This document shows positions 15,511-22,680 of a stretch of 36,587 nucleotides of DNA, in pieces. The stretch covers positions 1-36,587 of the forward strand of contig JAOZRM010000002.1 of the NCBI GenBank assembly GCA_029940175.1, in the 5' to 3' direction. This stretch comes from Candidatus Sabulitectum sp. (lineage in GTDB: Bacteria; Fermentibacterota; Fermentibacteria; Fermentibacterales; JCC-6). Under the pieces are notes generated by a model that did no database searches, had not been told where the DNA came from, and saw only the letters and a program-made list of their open reading frames with translations. Numbering within the stretch: the first letter of the stretch is position 1; each line of letters opens with the position of its first letter. Made by a program: the position numbers and the translations under genes.

Positions 15511-16974
15511 TCAACGTACCTCTGCTCTACACAATTCAAGGCCATCTTCAAGATCCGTCCATCTTCCAGACGAAAGGTAGAGGTTCATTGCCCTTGCTGC
15601 TCGCCTGCCGTGACCCATTGCAAGAATCACAGTGGCTGCTCCAAGCACGATATCCCCACCTGCAAAAACTCCGGGAACCGAGGTTTGGCCGGTAACCTCA
15701 TTTACTATTACACCACCCCAGTTTGTTACATCAAGGTCAGGATATGAACTGGGTACCAGAGGGTTGGGGCTGTTGCCTATGGCAACGATCAGAATGTCGG
15801 TTTCCATGATATATTCCGAACCCTCAATTGGAATAGGTCGTCTTCTGCCGGATGCATCAGGCTTTCCCAGCTCCATTTTTATCAGTTCAGCACCAGTAAT
15901 CCATCCTTTGTCATTCCCCACCAGCCGTACGGGATTGTTCAGAAGATGAAATTCAACTCCTTCTTCCCTGGCATGATGGATTTCCTCAAGTCTGGCCGGC
16001 ATCTGTTCCTCAGCCCTTCTGTAGACTATCAGTGATCGTTCTGCGCCCATTCGCAGCGCTGTTCTGGCACAGTCCATTGCTACATTCCCGCCACCTACTG
16101 TTATTACCGTTCTACCTTTGACTATAGGTGTATCAGACTGGGGAAATGTATATGCCTTCATAAGGTTTGCTCTTGTGAGGTATTCATTTGCAGAAAGAAC
16201 TCCTAAAAGATTCTCACCATCAACCCTCATGAATCTCGGCAGTCCGGCACCGGTTCCAATAAAGACTGCATCGTTCTCTTCTACAATCTTTTCTACTGGA
16301 GACGTTTTACCAACGATGAAGTTGTATCTGAACTTGACTCCCAGTTTTTCCAGATAATCAACTTCTGTCTGAACAATGGCTTTTGGAAGTCTGAATTCAG
16401 GTATTCCATAAAGAAGAACTCCACCAGCCTTGTGAAAAGCCTCGTAAACTGTAACATCATGACCGTATTTGATCAGATCTCCCGCAACAGTCAAACCAGC
16501 AGGACCTCCGCCCACGATTGCTACTTTTTTTCCGGTTTTTCTAACCTCAGGCGGTGTGGCGTAAACTCCCTGTTCCCGCTCCCAATCAGCAAGGAACATC
16601 TCCAGTTTGCCTATCATCACTGCTTTAGTCGGATCTTTTTTTGCTTTTCCAATAACGCAGACTGCCTGGCATTGTTCCTCCTGGGGGCAGACTCGACCGC
16701 AGACAGCGGGAAGCAGGTTTCTCTGTTTCAGAACATGTACACCGGTGGAGAAATCTCCCTGCTCAATAGCCTTAATAAAGCCCGGGATATCTATTCCAAC
16801 AGGACACCCTTCGATGCAGAATGGAGTTTTGCACTGAAGACATCTTTGCGCCTCGATCATGGCCATTTCAGGAGTGTAGCCCAGAGGAACTTCTTTCACA
16901 TTGTGAATTCTTTCCTTTGGATCCTGTTCCGGCATAACAGTTGGTGGAATTTTCAGTCTTTCTGCCGGTTTCAT
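15511..16974 (-). CDS. nfnB: NADH-dependent ferredoxin:NADP+ oxidoreductase, large subunit NfnB
   Basis: A 487-residue GltD-like flavoprotein. Two N-terminal [4Fe-4S] motifs are seen (C45, C48, C53, C57 in CLQCKTPFCIEGCP; C92, C96, C102, C106), then the FAD-binding fold (AIVGGGPAGLT), the second Rossmann fold (TVGGGNVAMDCA), YRRAEEQMPA, and the final FAGGDIVLGAATVILAMG that closes the FAD site. The protein alone could be read as a glutamate synthase small subunit, but no glutamate synthase large subunit is present and it overlaps nfnA by the sequence ATGA, which together identify NfnAB. NfnB binds NADPH and holds the bifurcating FAD. The start at 16974 is set by AAGGGGG and the overlap. Confidence 0.93.
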   Translation of the reverse strand: MKPAERLKIPPTVMPEQDPKERIHNVKEVPLGYTPEMAMIEAQRCLQCKTPFCIEGCPVGIDIPGFIKAIEQGDFSTGVHVLKQRNLLPAVCGRVCPQEEQCQAVCVIGKAKKDPTKAVMIGKLEMFLADWEREQGVYATPPEVRKTGKKVAIVGGGPAGLTVAGDLIKYGHDVTVYEAFHKAGGVLLYGIPEFRLPKAIVQTEVDYLEKLGVKFRYNFIVGKTSPVEKIVEENDAVFIGTGAGLPRFMRVDGENLLGVLSANEYLTRANLMKAYTFPQSDTPIVKGRTVITVGGGNVAMDCARTALRMGAERSLIVYRRAEEQMPARLEEIHHAREEGVEFHLLNNPVRLVGNDKGWITGAELIKMELGKPDASGRRRPIPIEGSEYIMETDILIVAIGNSPNPLVPSSYPDLDVTNWGGVIVNEVTGQTSVPGVFAGGDIVLGAATVILAMGHGRRAARAMNLYLSSGRWTDLEDGLELCRAEVR

Positions 16975-17840
16975 TTTGCCCCCTTTTGCTTCAATGATGC
17001 TTCCAGCCTGCAACCGGTTTCCTCCGAGTAGTGTTCAAGAGCTACTCTTTCGTAACTTTTGTAAGTGTTGAGACGTGCCATCATCTCGTCAAAATCTACC
17101 TCATGACCGTCAAACTCCGGGCCGTCCACGCAGGCGAATTTTATTTTACCACCTACTGTTACCCTGCAGCCGCCGCACATACCGGTTCCATCCACCATTA
17201 TGGGATTCAAACTGACTATGGTAGGAATTCCAAGTTTCTTTGTAAGAATACAGACGAATTTCATCATTATGGGAGGTCCCATACAAATGCACTGGTCGAA
17301 CTTCCCGCCATTCTCCACCAGTTTACTTATGGCGTCTGTTACAAGTCCCTTATTTCCTTTGGAACCATCATCTGTGGTAATTATGAGGTCGTCGCTCACA
17401 TCACGCATTCTATCCTCTAGGATCAGCAGGTTTTCCGACCTTGCTCCAAGAACGGAGGTTACTCTGTTACCGATCTCTTTCATGGCTTTTGCAACAGGGT
17501 AGAGCGGGGCAGTGCCTATGCCGCCCCCAACGCAGAGTACATGGCCAACCTTTTCTATGTGAGTTGGTTCCCCCAGAGGCCCGGCTATGTCTGGAATTGA
17601 GTCTCCAACTTCCATCTGAGCCAACTGAAGAGTTGTCTTTCCCACCGATTGAATAATTAGAGTAATGCTGCCTTCGTCACGATCCACATCCGCCAGGGTA
17701 ATCGGTATCCTCTCTCCCTCTTCACTTATGCGCATCAGGACAAACTGCCCGGGCTTTCGGTAGGCTGCCACATCCGGAGCGTACAACCTGTACAGAGTAA
17801 TGTCAGGGCCGAGAGTTTCTTTGTAGAGGATTACGTGCAT
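16971..17840 (-). CDS. nfnA: NADH-dependent ferredoxin:NADP+ oxidoreductase, small subunit NfnA
   Basis: A 289-residue ferredoxin-NADP reductase-like protein of the dihydroorotate dehydrogenase electron-transfer/NfnA family. FAD-contact motif RIPITLAD (44-51), NAD-binding CVGGGIGTAPLYP (103-115), a second nucleotide motif 'CICMGPPIMM', and the [2Fe-2S] site D217-x4-C222-x2-C225-x11-C237, the Asp-plus-three-Cys arrangement known for NfnA. It ends in the ATGA overlap with nfnB. NfnAB is a cytosolic flavin-based bifurcating enzyme that couples NADH and reduced ferredoxin to the reduction of two NADP+, or the reverse. First gene of the six-gene operon. The alternative name, sulfide dehydrogenase subunit, refers to the same family. 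Confidence 0.93.
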   Translation of the reverse strand: MHVILYKETLGPDITLYRLYAPDVAAYRKPGQFVLMRISEEGERIPITLADVDRDEGSITLIIQSVGKTTLQLAQMEVGDSIPDIAGPLGEPTHIEKVGHVLCVGGGIGTAPLYPVAKAMKEIGNRVTSVLGARSENLLILEDRMRDVSDDLIITTDDGSKGNKGLVTDAISKLVENGGKFDQCICMGPPIMMKFVCILTKKLGIPTIVSLNPIMVDGTGMCGGCRVTVGGKIKFACVDGPEFDGHEVDFDEMMARLNTYKSYERVALEHYSEETGCRLEASLKQKGAK

Positions 17841-17931
17841 TGATTGCCCTCCGATAGTAAGAATATGGATGTTGTCCGAAACAAAATACCATTCTCAAAA
17901 TGCAGTATGTGCATGGAGAACAGCACGCTCC

Positions 17932-17960
17932 ACAATATTCACCAATCCTTTGTCAGTCAA
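17932..17960 (-). promoter_or_regulatory. nfnA: Candidate promoter of the nfn operon
   Basis: On the minus strand TTGACT (17960-17955) and TATTGT (17937-17932) are 17 bases apart, giving a leader of about 85 bases before nfnA. No convincing Rex-type palindrome overlaps it. Confidence 0.4.
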
Positions 17961-18165
17961 GAGGTATTACATCATAGCGTCACATGCCGGAATTATCAGG
18001 CATTTGGACTTAATGTATTACATTGATCACAATCAGATAAACCTGTGGAAACAATAATATCATATATATACGCCTTGCAAACAGTAGCAGTACAAGGGTT
18101 TTCATGACGACATCTCTTCTGTATTATTTGTGCGTTGATAAGAAAGGAAGGGGGGATCTTTCGTC
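17961..18165. other. Intergenic region between divergent genes
   Basis: This is the upstream part of the 325-base gap between nfnA and the truncated B12-binding gene. It is AT-rich, with runs such as ATCATATATATA near 18060 and a strong purine-rich ribosome binding site at its right end. No further gene or clear operator is seen. Confidence 0.5.
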
Positions 18166-18393
18166 ATGAAGATTCTTTTTCTTGTACACGATTGCATCAC
18201 AGTTCCTCTTGGTGTCAGCTATCTGGCAGCCCTGGCAAGAGAAAAGGGACATCGCGTGAAGGCTCTCTCGCTTACCGGGAGGGGCATTGAACAGGAAATA
18301 TGTGAATATCAGCCAGATATCATTGCGTTTGGTTCTACTACCGGATTTCACAGACATTACTTGAAACTTGTGAAACCTATCCGGGCGCTCTGA
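18166..18393 (+). pseudogene. Truncated B12-binding-domain protein (radical SAM-type N-terminus)
   Basis: A 75-residue frame that looks like only the N-terminal part of a cobalamin-binding-domain radical SAM protein: MKILFLVHD, 'PLGVSYLAALAREKGHRVKAL', then 'EYQPDIIAFGSTTGFHRHYLKLVKPIR' and a stop. Intact relatives continue with the rest of the B12-binding fold and an SPASM/radical SAM domain with CxxxCxxC, neither of which is found in the following 120 bases in any frame. AGGAAGGGGGG precedes the ATG, so the start is genuine. I read it as a decayed gene; a stand-alone small protein is less likely. Confidence 0.6.
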
Positions 18394-18512
18394 TGTTTCA
18401 GGAGTACTGTAATTTGATTCTAACCAGATAACAGTGACTATGGACCCTAGGAATGTTCTGCACCATGTTTTTATCAGTAATGGTGAATTGGATTAGGGAT
18501 TTTGTGTTCGTA

Positions 18513-19391
18513 TTACTTCTCTTTGGGTTCACTGCTAGATTCGGAGATAATCATTTCATACATGCTATTGTGCGGTATGCTGAAGATATGCTTGTTAGTC
18601 AGAGCATCAGTCTTTTCCCTAAGTTCCTCAATCGTCACTTCGCTATTCAGCATGTTTATAATGAATGCAAGCACTGTATCCGCGGATCTTCCGTGCTGGA
18701 ACGTAGTAGCCAGATAGGGATTGTTCACCCAAATGGCGTTGATCACTCTCTCCTCAAAAGAGAAGAAGGCTGTAACCATTTCCCTGCCGTCCACAGCTAT
18801 TGTCAGCAAGCTCACAGGCCATTGCTTGCGTTCCTTCCTTCGTTTCCAGTGTACTACATCGCAACCCGGGATTTCCAGATCGACATAGGTGTTCACAAGA
18901 ACATCCACACCACGCTTTGTTGCTTCAGAAAGGTAAGCTGAGAGGAGAAGCAGTGGAAACCTGTCTGCATTTACCGAAATATTCGCTTGAGCCTTTTCTA
19001 TCAGCATTATTGCTCTTTCAAGGACCTGTTCTGTGCTCTCCATATTGAATATGGCGGGAGCGGATTGATTCTCAGAGAAATCTAACTTCCCGAAAACCTC
19101 CCTTGTCTTATCTACAATAGCTGCTGCTTTTCTGGAATATTGTTTAAGGCATTCTTCAATTGGGGTGGGAACATAAATATTTGTTGTTTTGTCAATACTG
19201 GACATCACGAGACCCTTCAGGGACATGGAACTCAGCGTGTTGTAAATGTTCGGTACCGACCGTCCGAGGATTTTCGCCACTCCGTAACCGGAAAGGGGGG
19301 ACTGCTGCAGTAGAAGAATGTAAATTCTGGCTTCCAGGTCAGAAAGCCCCATTTTCGTAAGTGTATCAATTTCATTCTTGTGTTCTTTCAA
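18513..19391 (-). CDS. TrmB-family transcriptional regulator
   Basis: A 292-residue regulator. Residues about 8-75 form the TrmB winged helix (LTKMGLSDLEARIYILLLQQ, 'SGYGVAKILGRSVPNIYNTLSSMSLKGLV'), followed by a helical linker and a phospholipase-D-like effector region ('LERAIMLIEKAQANISVN', 'EATKRGVDVLVNTY', 'VDGREMVTAFFSFEE'), the order seen in TrmB proteins that bind sugars or other small ligands. The start is TTG, set by GGAGAA 6 bases upstream. It is a single gene, convergent with the truncated B12-binding frame and divergent from the MarR gene. Its target and ligand are not evident. Confidence 0.88.
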   Translation of the reverse strand: MKEHKNEIDTLTKMGLSDLEARIYILLLQQSPLSGYGVAKILGRSVPNIYNTLSSMSLKGLVMSSIDKTTNIYVPTPIEECLKQYSRKAAAIVDKTREVFGKLDFSENQSAPAIFNMESTEQVLERAIMLIEKAQANISVNADRFPLLLLSAYLSEATKRGVDVLVNTYVDLEIPGCDVVHWKRRKERKQWPVSLLTIAVDGREMVTAFFSFEERVINAIWVNNPYLATTFQHGRSADTVLAFIINMLNSEVTIEELREKTDALTNKHIFSIPHNSMYEMIISESSSEPKEK

Positions 19392-19644
19392 AAGTTCTCC
19401 AGACTTTCCATGCAGGAAAGAGTAATATTATCAACACGGGTTTAAAATGCTACAGATTCACTGAACTCACCGATTACTCATTGAATTCCTGTTGTCGGAC
19501 TATTTGTACAATAAAACTCAGTAAAAGAGTCAAGGATAATTGGTGGAAACCGACCTGTCCAATTGGAATTCATTCGGCTGCAGCATTCTATTTCAACTCT
19601 GCAGGGAGTAACCGCTCCTGTTTTCTGGTGCAGACAGAAAGAAT
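19392..19644. other. Intergenic region between trmB-like and marR-like genes
   Basis: No gene is seen. A TTGACT on the minus strand (19533-19528) could drive the TrmB gene but has only a weak -10. An inverted repeat AATTGG/CCAATT (19538-19543 with 19559-19564) and a small hairpin (CAGGGAG/CTCCTG, about 19602-19620) followed by four T lie further right; their role is unclear. Confidence 0.4.
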
Positions 19645-19673
19645 TTGACAACAGTTATGAAAAATAGTACATT
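19645..19673 (+). promoter_or_regulatory. Promoter of marR-ahpD-like pair
   Basis: A perfect TTGACA (19645-19650), a 17-base spacer and TACATT (19668-19673). The start codon follows 43 bases later. No obvious MarR palindrome overlaps it. Confidence 0.55.
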
Positions 19674-19716
19674 AAGTGAACAGTAGACGGAGCGAACTAA
19701 TGGATATGGAGATACT

Positions 19717-20187
19717 ATGAAGAACGAAAAGCAGATAGACCGGATAGAAGAATTGCTGTCAATGATTCCAACAAGAATGTGCAGAAACATGAGCAACAGG
19801 TTTGCAAATGTTATTCTTAAGGATCTAGCTGAAGGTTTGGCGAAGCATCACTTCATGATAATGAAAATGCTGAAAGATAACGACAGGCAATATGTTACGG
19901 AAATCGTAGATAGTCTTGGAATTACAAAATCTCAGATGACAGCTTCGGTAAATAAGTTGCTTGATCTTGAGTATGTCGAAAGAATCACAGACCCAGGTGA
20001 CAGAAGAAAAATATACATTGCTCTTACGGAAGATGGCCATCAGATCACAGACAGAATTTCTAAAAGAATGAAGGATGTTTTCCACCAGGACATAAAGGTA
20101 CTCAATCAGGATGAGCTGAATAAACTTGAAGACGGTCTTAAGATTTTAAACAAAATTTGCCTGCTAAGTAGAATGGGTAATGAATAA
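19717..20187 (+). CDS. MarR-family transcriptional regulator
   Basis: A 156-residue winged-helix regulator. The core reads 'LAKHHFMIMKMLKDNDRQYVTEIVDSLGITKSQMTASVNKLLDLEYVERITDPGDRRKIYIALTEDG', with the recognition helix at KSQMTASVNKLL and the wing DPGDRRK, both standard for MarR. N- and C-terminal helices would form the dimer interface. GGAG is 5 bases before the ATG. Its TAA overlaps the ATG of the AhpD-like gene by one base, so the two are co-translated. MarR plus AhpD-like pairs usually respond to oxidants, phenolics or thiol stress; the inducer here is unknown. Confidence 0.92.
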   Translation: MKNEKQIDRIEELLSMIPTRMCRNMSNRFANVILKDLAEGLAKHHFMIMKMLKDNDRQYVTEIVDSLGITKSQMTASVNKLLDLEYVERITDPGDRRKIYIALTEDGHQITDRISKRMKDVFHQDIKVLNQDELNKLEDGLKILNKICLLSRMGNE

Positions 20188-20804
20188 TGAACAGAAAATT
20201 CGATAAGAGAATACACGATATCAAAACACAGAACGAAGACATAAGAAAGCTGCTGACTCACAAAGATGCTTTTGTGGAGACAATAGTAAATCCTGTTATA
20301 AGCAAGGCATTCAGTGAAAGCATAAGTCTCGCAGTAACTCAGGTGAACGGCTGCAAGCTTTGCAGTTATACACACGCAAAGAATGCCCTGAAAGCCGGGA
20401 TGAGTGAAGAGGAGGTTGAGTACCTGCTGTCCGGCGATTTCGACAACGCTCCCAAGGAGCAACTTGAAGCTCTGCTTTTCGCCCAGCATTACGCGGATAC
20501 AAAGGGCAGTCCTGACTCGGATGCAGCCGGGAAGTTGCGGGACACCTACGGTGAAGAGGCAGCAAAAGACATCATGTCTCACTTACTCATAATCATGCTG
20601 GCCAATCTGCATGGTAACACACTGGAAGCTTTCAAGCTTCGCCTGAGAGGAAAGGGAATTAATGGAAGCAGTTTCTGGCAGGAACTAGCAGTGCTGGTAA
20701 ATTTTTTCAAGATCGCACCTGTGATTCTTCCTGGAATACTGCTTTACAAGATAAGGAGAAATGAGAGAAGCTACCCTGCTGAGCTTGAACTTAAGGAAGC
20801 CTGA
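20187..20804 (+). CDS. AhpD-like carboxymuconolactone decarboxylase-family protein
   Basis: A 205-residue helical protein with the CMD/AhpD core: 'SESISLAVTQVNGCKLCSYTHAKNALKAGMSEEEV', in which C56-x2-C59 and H63 are the peroxidase-type redox motif of the family. 'LLFAQHYADTKG' and 'IIMLANLHGNTLEAFKLRL' follow. A hydrophobic C-terminal stretch (residues about 165-185, LAVLVNFFKIAPVILPGILL) could touch the membrane, a slight departure from the soluble family. Likely role: thiol-disulfide or peroxide detoxification under MarR control, inferred from the motif and the neighbouring gene. Confidence 0.88.
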   Translation: MNRKFDKRIHDIKTQNEDIRKLLTHKDAFVETIVNPVISKAFSESISLAVTQVNGCKLCSYTHAKNALKAGMSEEEVEYLLSGDFDNAPKEQLEALLFAQHYADTKGSPDSDAAGKLRDTYGEEAAKDIMSHLLIIMLANLHGNTLEAFKLRLRGKGINGSSFWQELAVLVNFFKIAPVILPGILLYKIRRNERSYPAELELKEA

Positions 20805-20875
20805 AAGAACCATTTTATCCAGCAGGCTTTTCAACGATGGCAAATTTGATATAGTAGAAGTGGAAGGAGTTGCTT

Positions 20876-22267
20876 ATGAAAGTACTGCTGTTTCTTTTAC
20901 TCCCTTTCATATCCCTGGCCAATGTTGATATGGTTATGGGCGATACCGCTGAAAACGAACTGATTATCTCCTGGTCGCTTGAAGACACTGTTTTTGCAGG
21001 AAAGTACGTCGGGGGAGAATTCACACAGGTTGTTGTGAAGCCCGGCCTGAATACTGGAATTGTCACCATTGCAAAAGATTCTGAAGATGGAAAGCATGTT
21101 CTCTTTCTCCCGTACGGCTATACATTTGAACCTTTGTATGTTGAGATGTATTCCTACTCTTATGATGATCTTGCCTGTGAATCAGTGACCTCTGTTCTAA
21201 TGCAGACAAACGATACTTTCCGTTTCTTGAAGTCAGCAGATGACAGATGGGATGCTGTCCTTGCTCACAGTTATGTTCTCTGTACAGGGAGCTGGAGTGC
21301 ATTACTCTGTGTTTCCCAAATAAGCTGGGGAGTCTGGACAGGAGGCAGCCTTTTCGAGCTAAATGAAGCAACCTGGGAAAAGTTATACTCATATTCAGAT
21401 CTCAGATCCGGAGATGATGCAGGTTTGACTGCCGGCCCAGTTGTTTGCCCGGGGGGTTACCCACTGTTTGCTGTATCCTTCGGTCTTTTCAGTTCCAGCA
21501 GCGAGTGGGTTGAGCATAACTACCTTATGTTTGATCCTGATTCAGCCGATCTATTGCACTCTTCCATATTGGAGGGCTGGGATCCTGATATTGCAGGAGT
21601 GTTGGGTTTGGGCAGTTCTTCAGATACGGATGCTGTTCTTATTTATTCAGACGATTCAGGGAACGTGAACTGGTCCACGTTTGGCGCATTCTCACCGGTG
21701 CCTGAATCCACAGATATTTTGCCCTGGGATTTTCCCGAGTCTGGTGACCCGCTGGTTTTCACTTCCACATACGAACTTCCCGGGATGCTCATGGTCTGGT
21801 ATAAAGATGGAGAGATAAGATGCCGCCACTGGAACGGTGAATGGAACAACTACGATTATTTCGTTGCAAGTTCCTCTTATCCAACGGATACTGGGGAAAT
21901 AGCAGTTTGTTCCAATACAGATGGCTACTGGATAGCGTGGTTGCCGGGAACAGCCTCAGAGCCTGAGGTTGTCTTTATTAGTTTTGATGAAGTTACCGGA
22001 GTTGAGAGTAATGAATCTCAGCCCTTTGAAACCTCTATTCGGATAAATCCTGTAACCAATCCAGTTACTGGAATCTTGTGTGTTGAAGTCTCAGGTATTT
22101 CTTCAGGCATAGCTGTAGTTACTGACCTTTCCGGTCGGACTGTTTTTGAAAGTGAAATTCTGGGAGAGGGAATTCATTCTCTTGGGGGATTGCCTGTTTC
22201 CGGGATGTATTTAGTAAGGTTACATCATTCCACAGGAATTGTATCCTGCAGGGTGGTGTCTTTTTGA
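20876..22267 (+). CDS. Secreted protein with type IX-like C-terminal sorting domain
   Basis: A 463-residue exported protein. The start is set by GGAAGGAG; residues 1-18 are a signal peptide (MKVLLFLLLPFISLAN). The body is beta-rich, with propeller-like stretches and many Trp/Tyr/Ser residues, and has no catalytic motif I recognise. The last 75 residues match the T9SS sorting-domain pattern: 'NPVTNPVTGILCVEVSG', 'AVVTDLSGRTVFE', 'GIHSLGGLPVSGMYLVRL' and a short basic/hydrophobic end. This suggests export across the outer membrane and cleavage or anchoring at the surface. Function of the passenger is unknown. Confidence 0.82.
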   Translation: MKVLLFLLLPFISLANVDMVMGDTAENELIISWSLEDTVFAGKYVGGEFTQVVVKPGLNTGIVTIAKDSEDGKHVLFLPYGYTFEPLYVEMYSYSYDDLACESVTSVLMQTNDTFRFLKSADDRWDAVLAHSYVLCTGSWSALLCVSQISWGVWTGGSLFELNEATWEKLYSYSDLRSGDDAGLTAGPVVCPGGYPLFAVSFGLFSSSSEWVEHNYLMFDPDSADLLHSSILEGWDPDIAGVLGLGSSSDTDAVLIYSDDSGNVNWSTFGAFSPVPESTDILPWDFPESGDPLVFTSTYELPGMLMVWYKDGEIRCRHWNGEWNNYDYFVASSSYPTDTGEIAVCSNTDGYWIAWLPGTASEPEVVFISFDEVTGVESNESQPFETSIRINPVTNPVTGILCVEVSGISSGIAVVTDLSGRTVFESEILGEGIHSLGGLPVSGMYLVRLHHSTGIVSCRVVSF

Positions 22268-22289
22268 AAATTGTAAGCGGAGGTACGGT

Positions 22290-22625
22290 TTGAAAATGAT
22301 TTCCATCTGCGGGCTGGATTGTTCAGAGTGCCCTGCAAGAGTGGCTCATCTGAACAACGATGATACACTTCGGAAAAAGACTGCTGCGGATTGGTCTGGA
22401 ATGTATGGAGCGGACATTAAACCGGAACAAGTTAACTGCACAGGTTGTACTGCTCCGGGAATCAAATTTCCTCACTGTGAGAACGGCTGCACCATGAGAA
22501 AATGTGCCATGGAGAAGAAGATTGATCACTGCGGTCAATGCTCTGATTACCCATGTGAGCAGTTAGCAGGCTTTTTCGCCCATGTCCCCGAAGCAAAGGT
22601 AAATCTGGAAGTATTACGCAGTTAG
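22290..22625 (+). CDS. DUF3795 family cysteine-rich protein
   Basis: A 111-residue protein with the DUF3795 signature: ISICGLDCSECPA at the N-terminus, NCTGC in the middle, then HCENGCTMRKCAMEKKIDHCGQCSDYPCEQL. Twelve cysteines in this pattern point to a zinc or iron-sulfur site; the family has no assigned biochemical role. TTG at 22290 is preferred because GGAGG is 6 bases upstream; an in-frame ATG two codons later is the alternative. It follows the sorting-domain gene by 22 bases on the same strand and may be co-transcribed with it. Confidence 0.85.
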   Translation: MKMISICGLDCSECPARVAHLNNDDTLRKKTAADWSGMYGADIKPEQVNCTGCTAPGIKFPHCENGCTMRKCAMEKKIDHCGQCSDYPCEQLAGFFAHVPEAKVNLEVLRS

Positions 22626-22680
22626 AAGGTTCTTTTGTCAATCTTCTTGACAAATGACAATATGATAGAATAATTCAGAC

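Noticed and set aside
15511..17840. Glutamate synthase small subunit with an unrelated reductase
   Set aside because: No large glutamate synthase subunit is present, and the ATGA overlap with an NfnA having the Asp-plus-three-Cys site identifies NfnAB.
17932..18040. Rex box in front of nfnA
   Set aside because: TTGTGATC and TTGGTGAATATTGTGG are seen on the minus strand, but neither has the second half of the Rex palindrome.
18453..18941. Plus-strand frames opposite the TrmB gene
   Set aside because: They have no ribosome binding sites or family motifs and are shadows of the clear minus-strand regulator.
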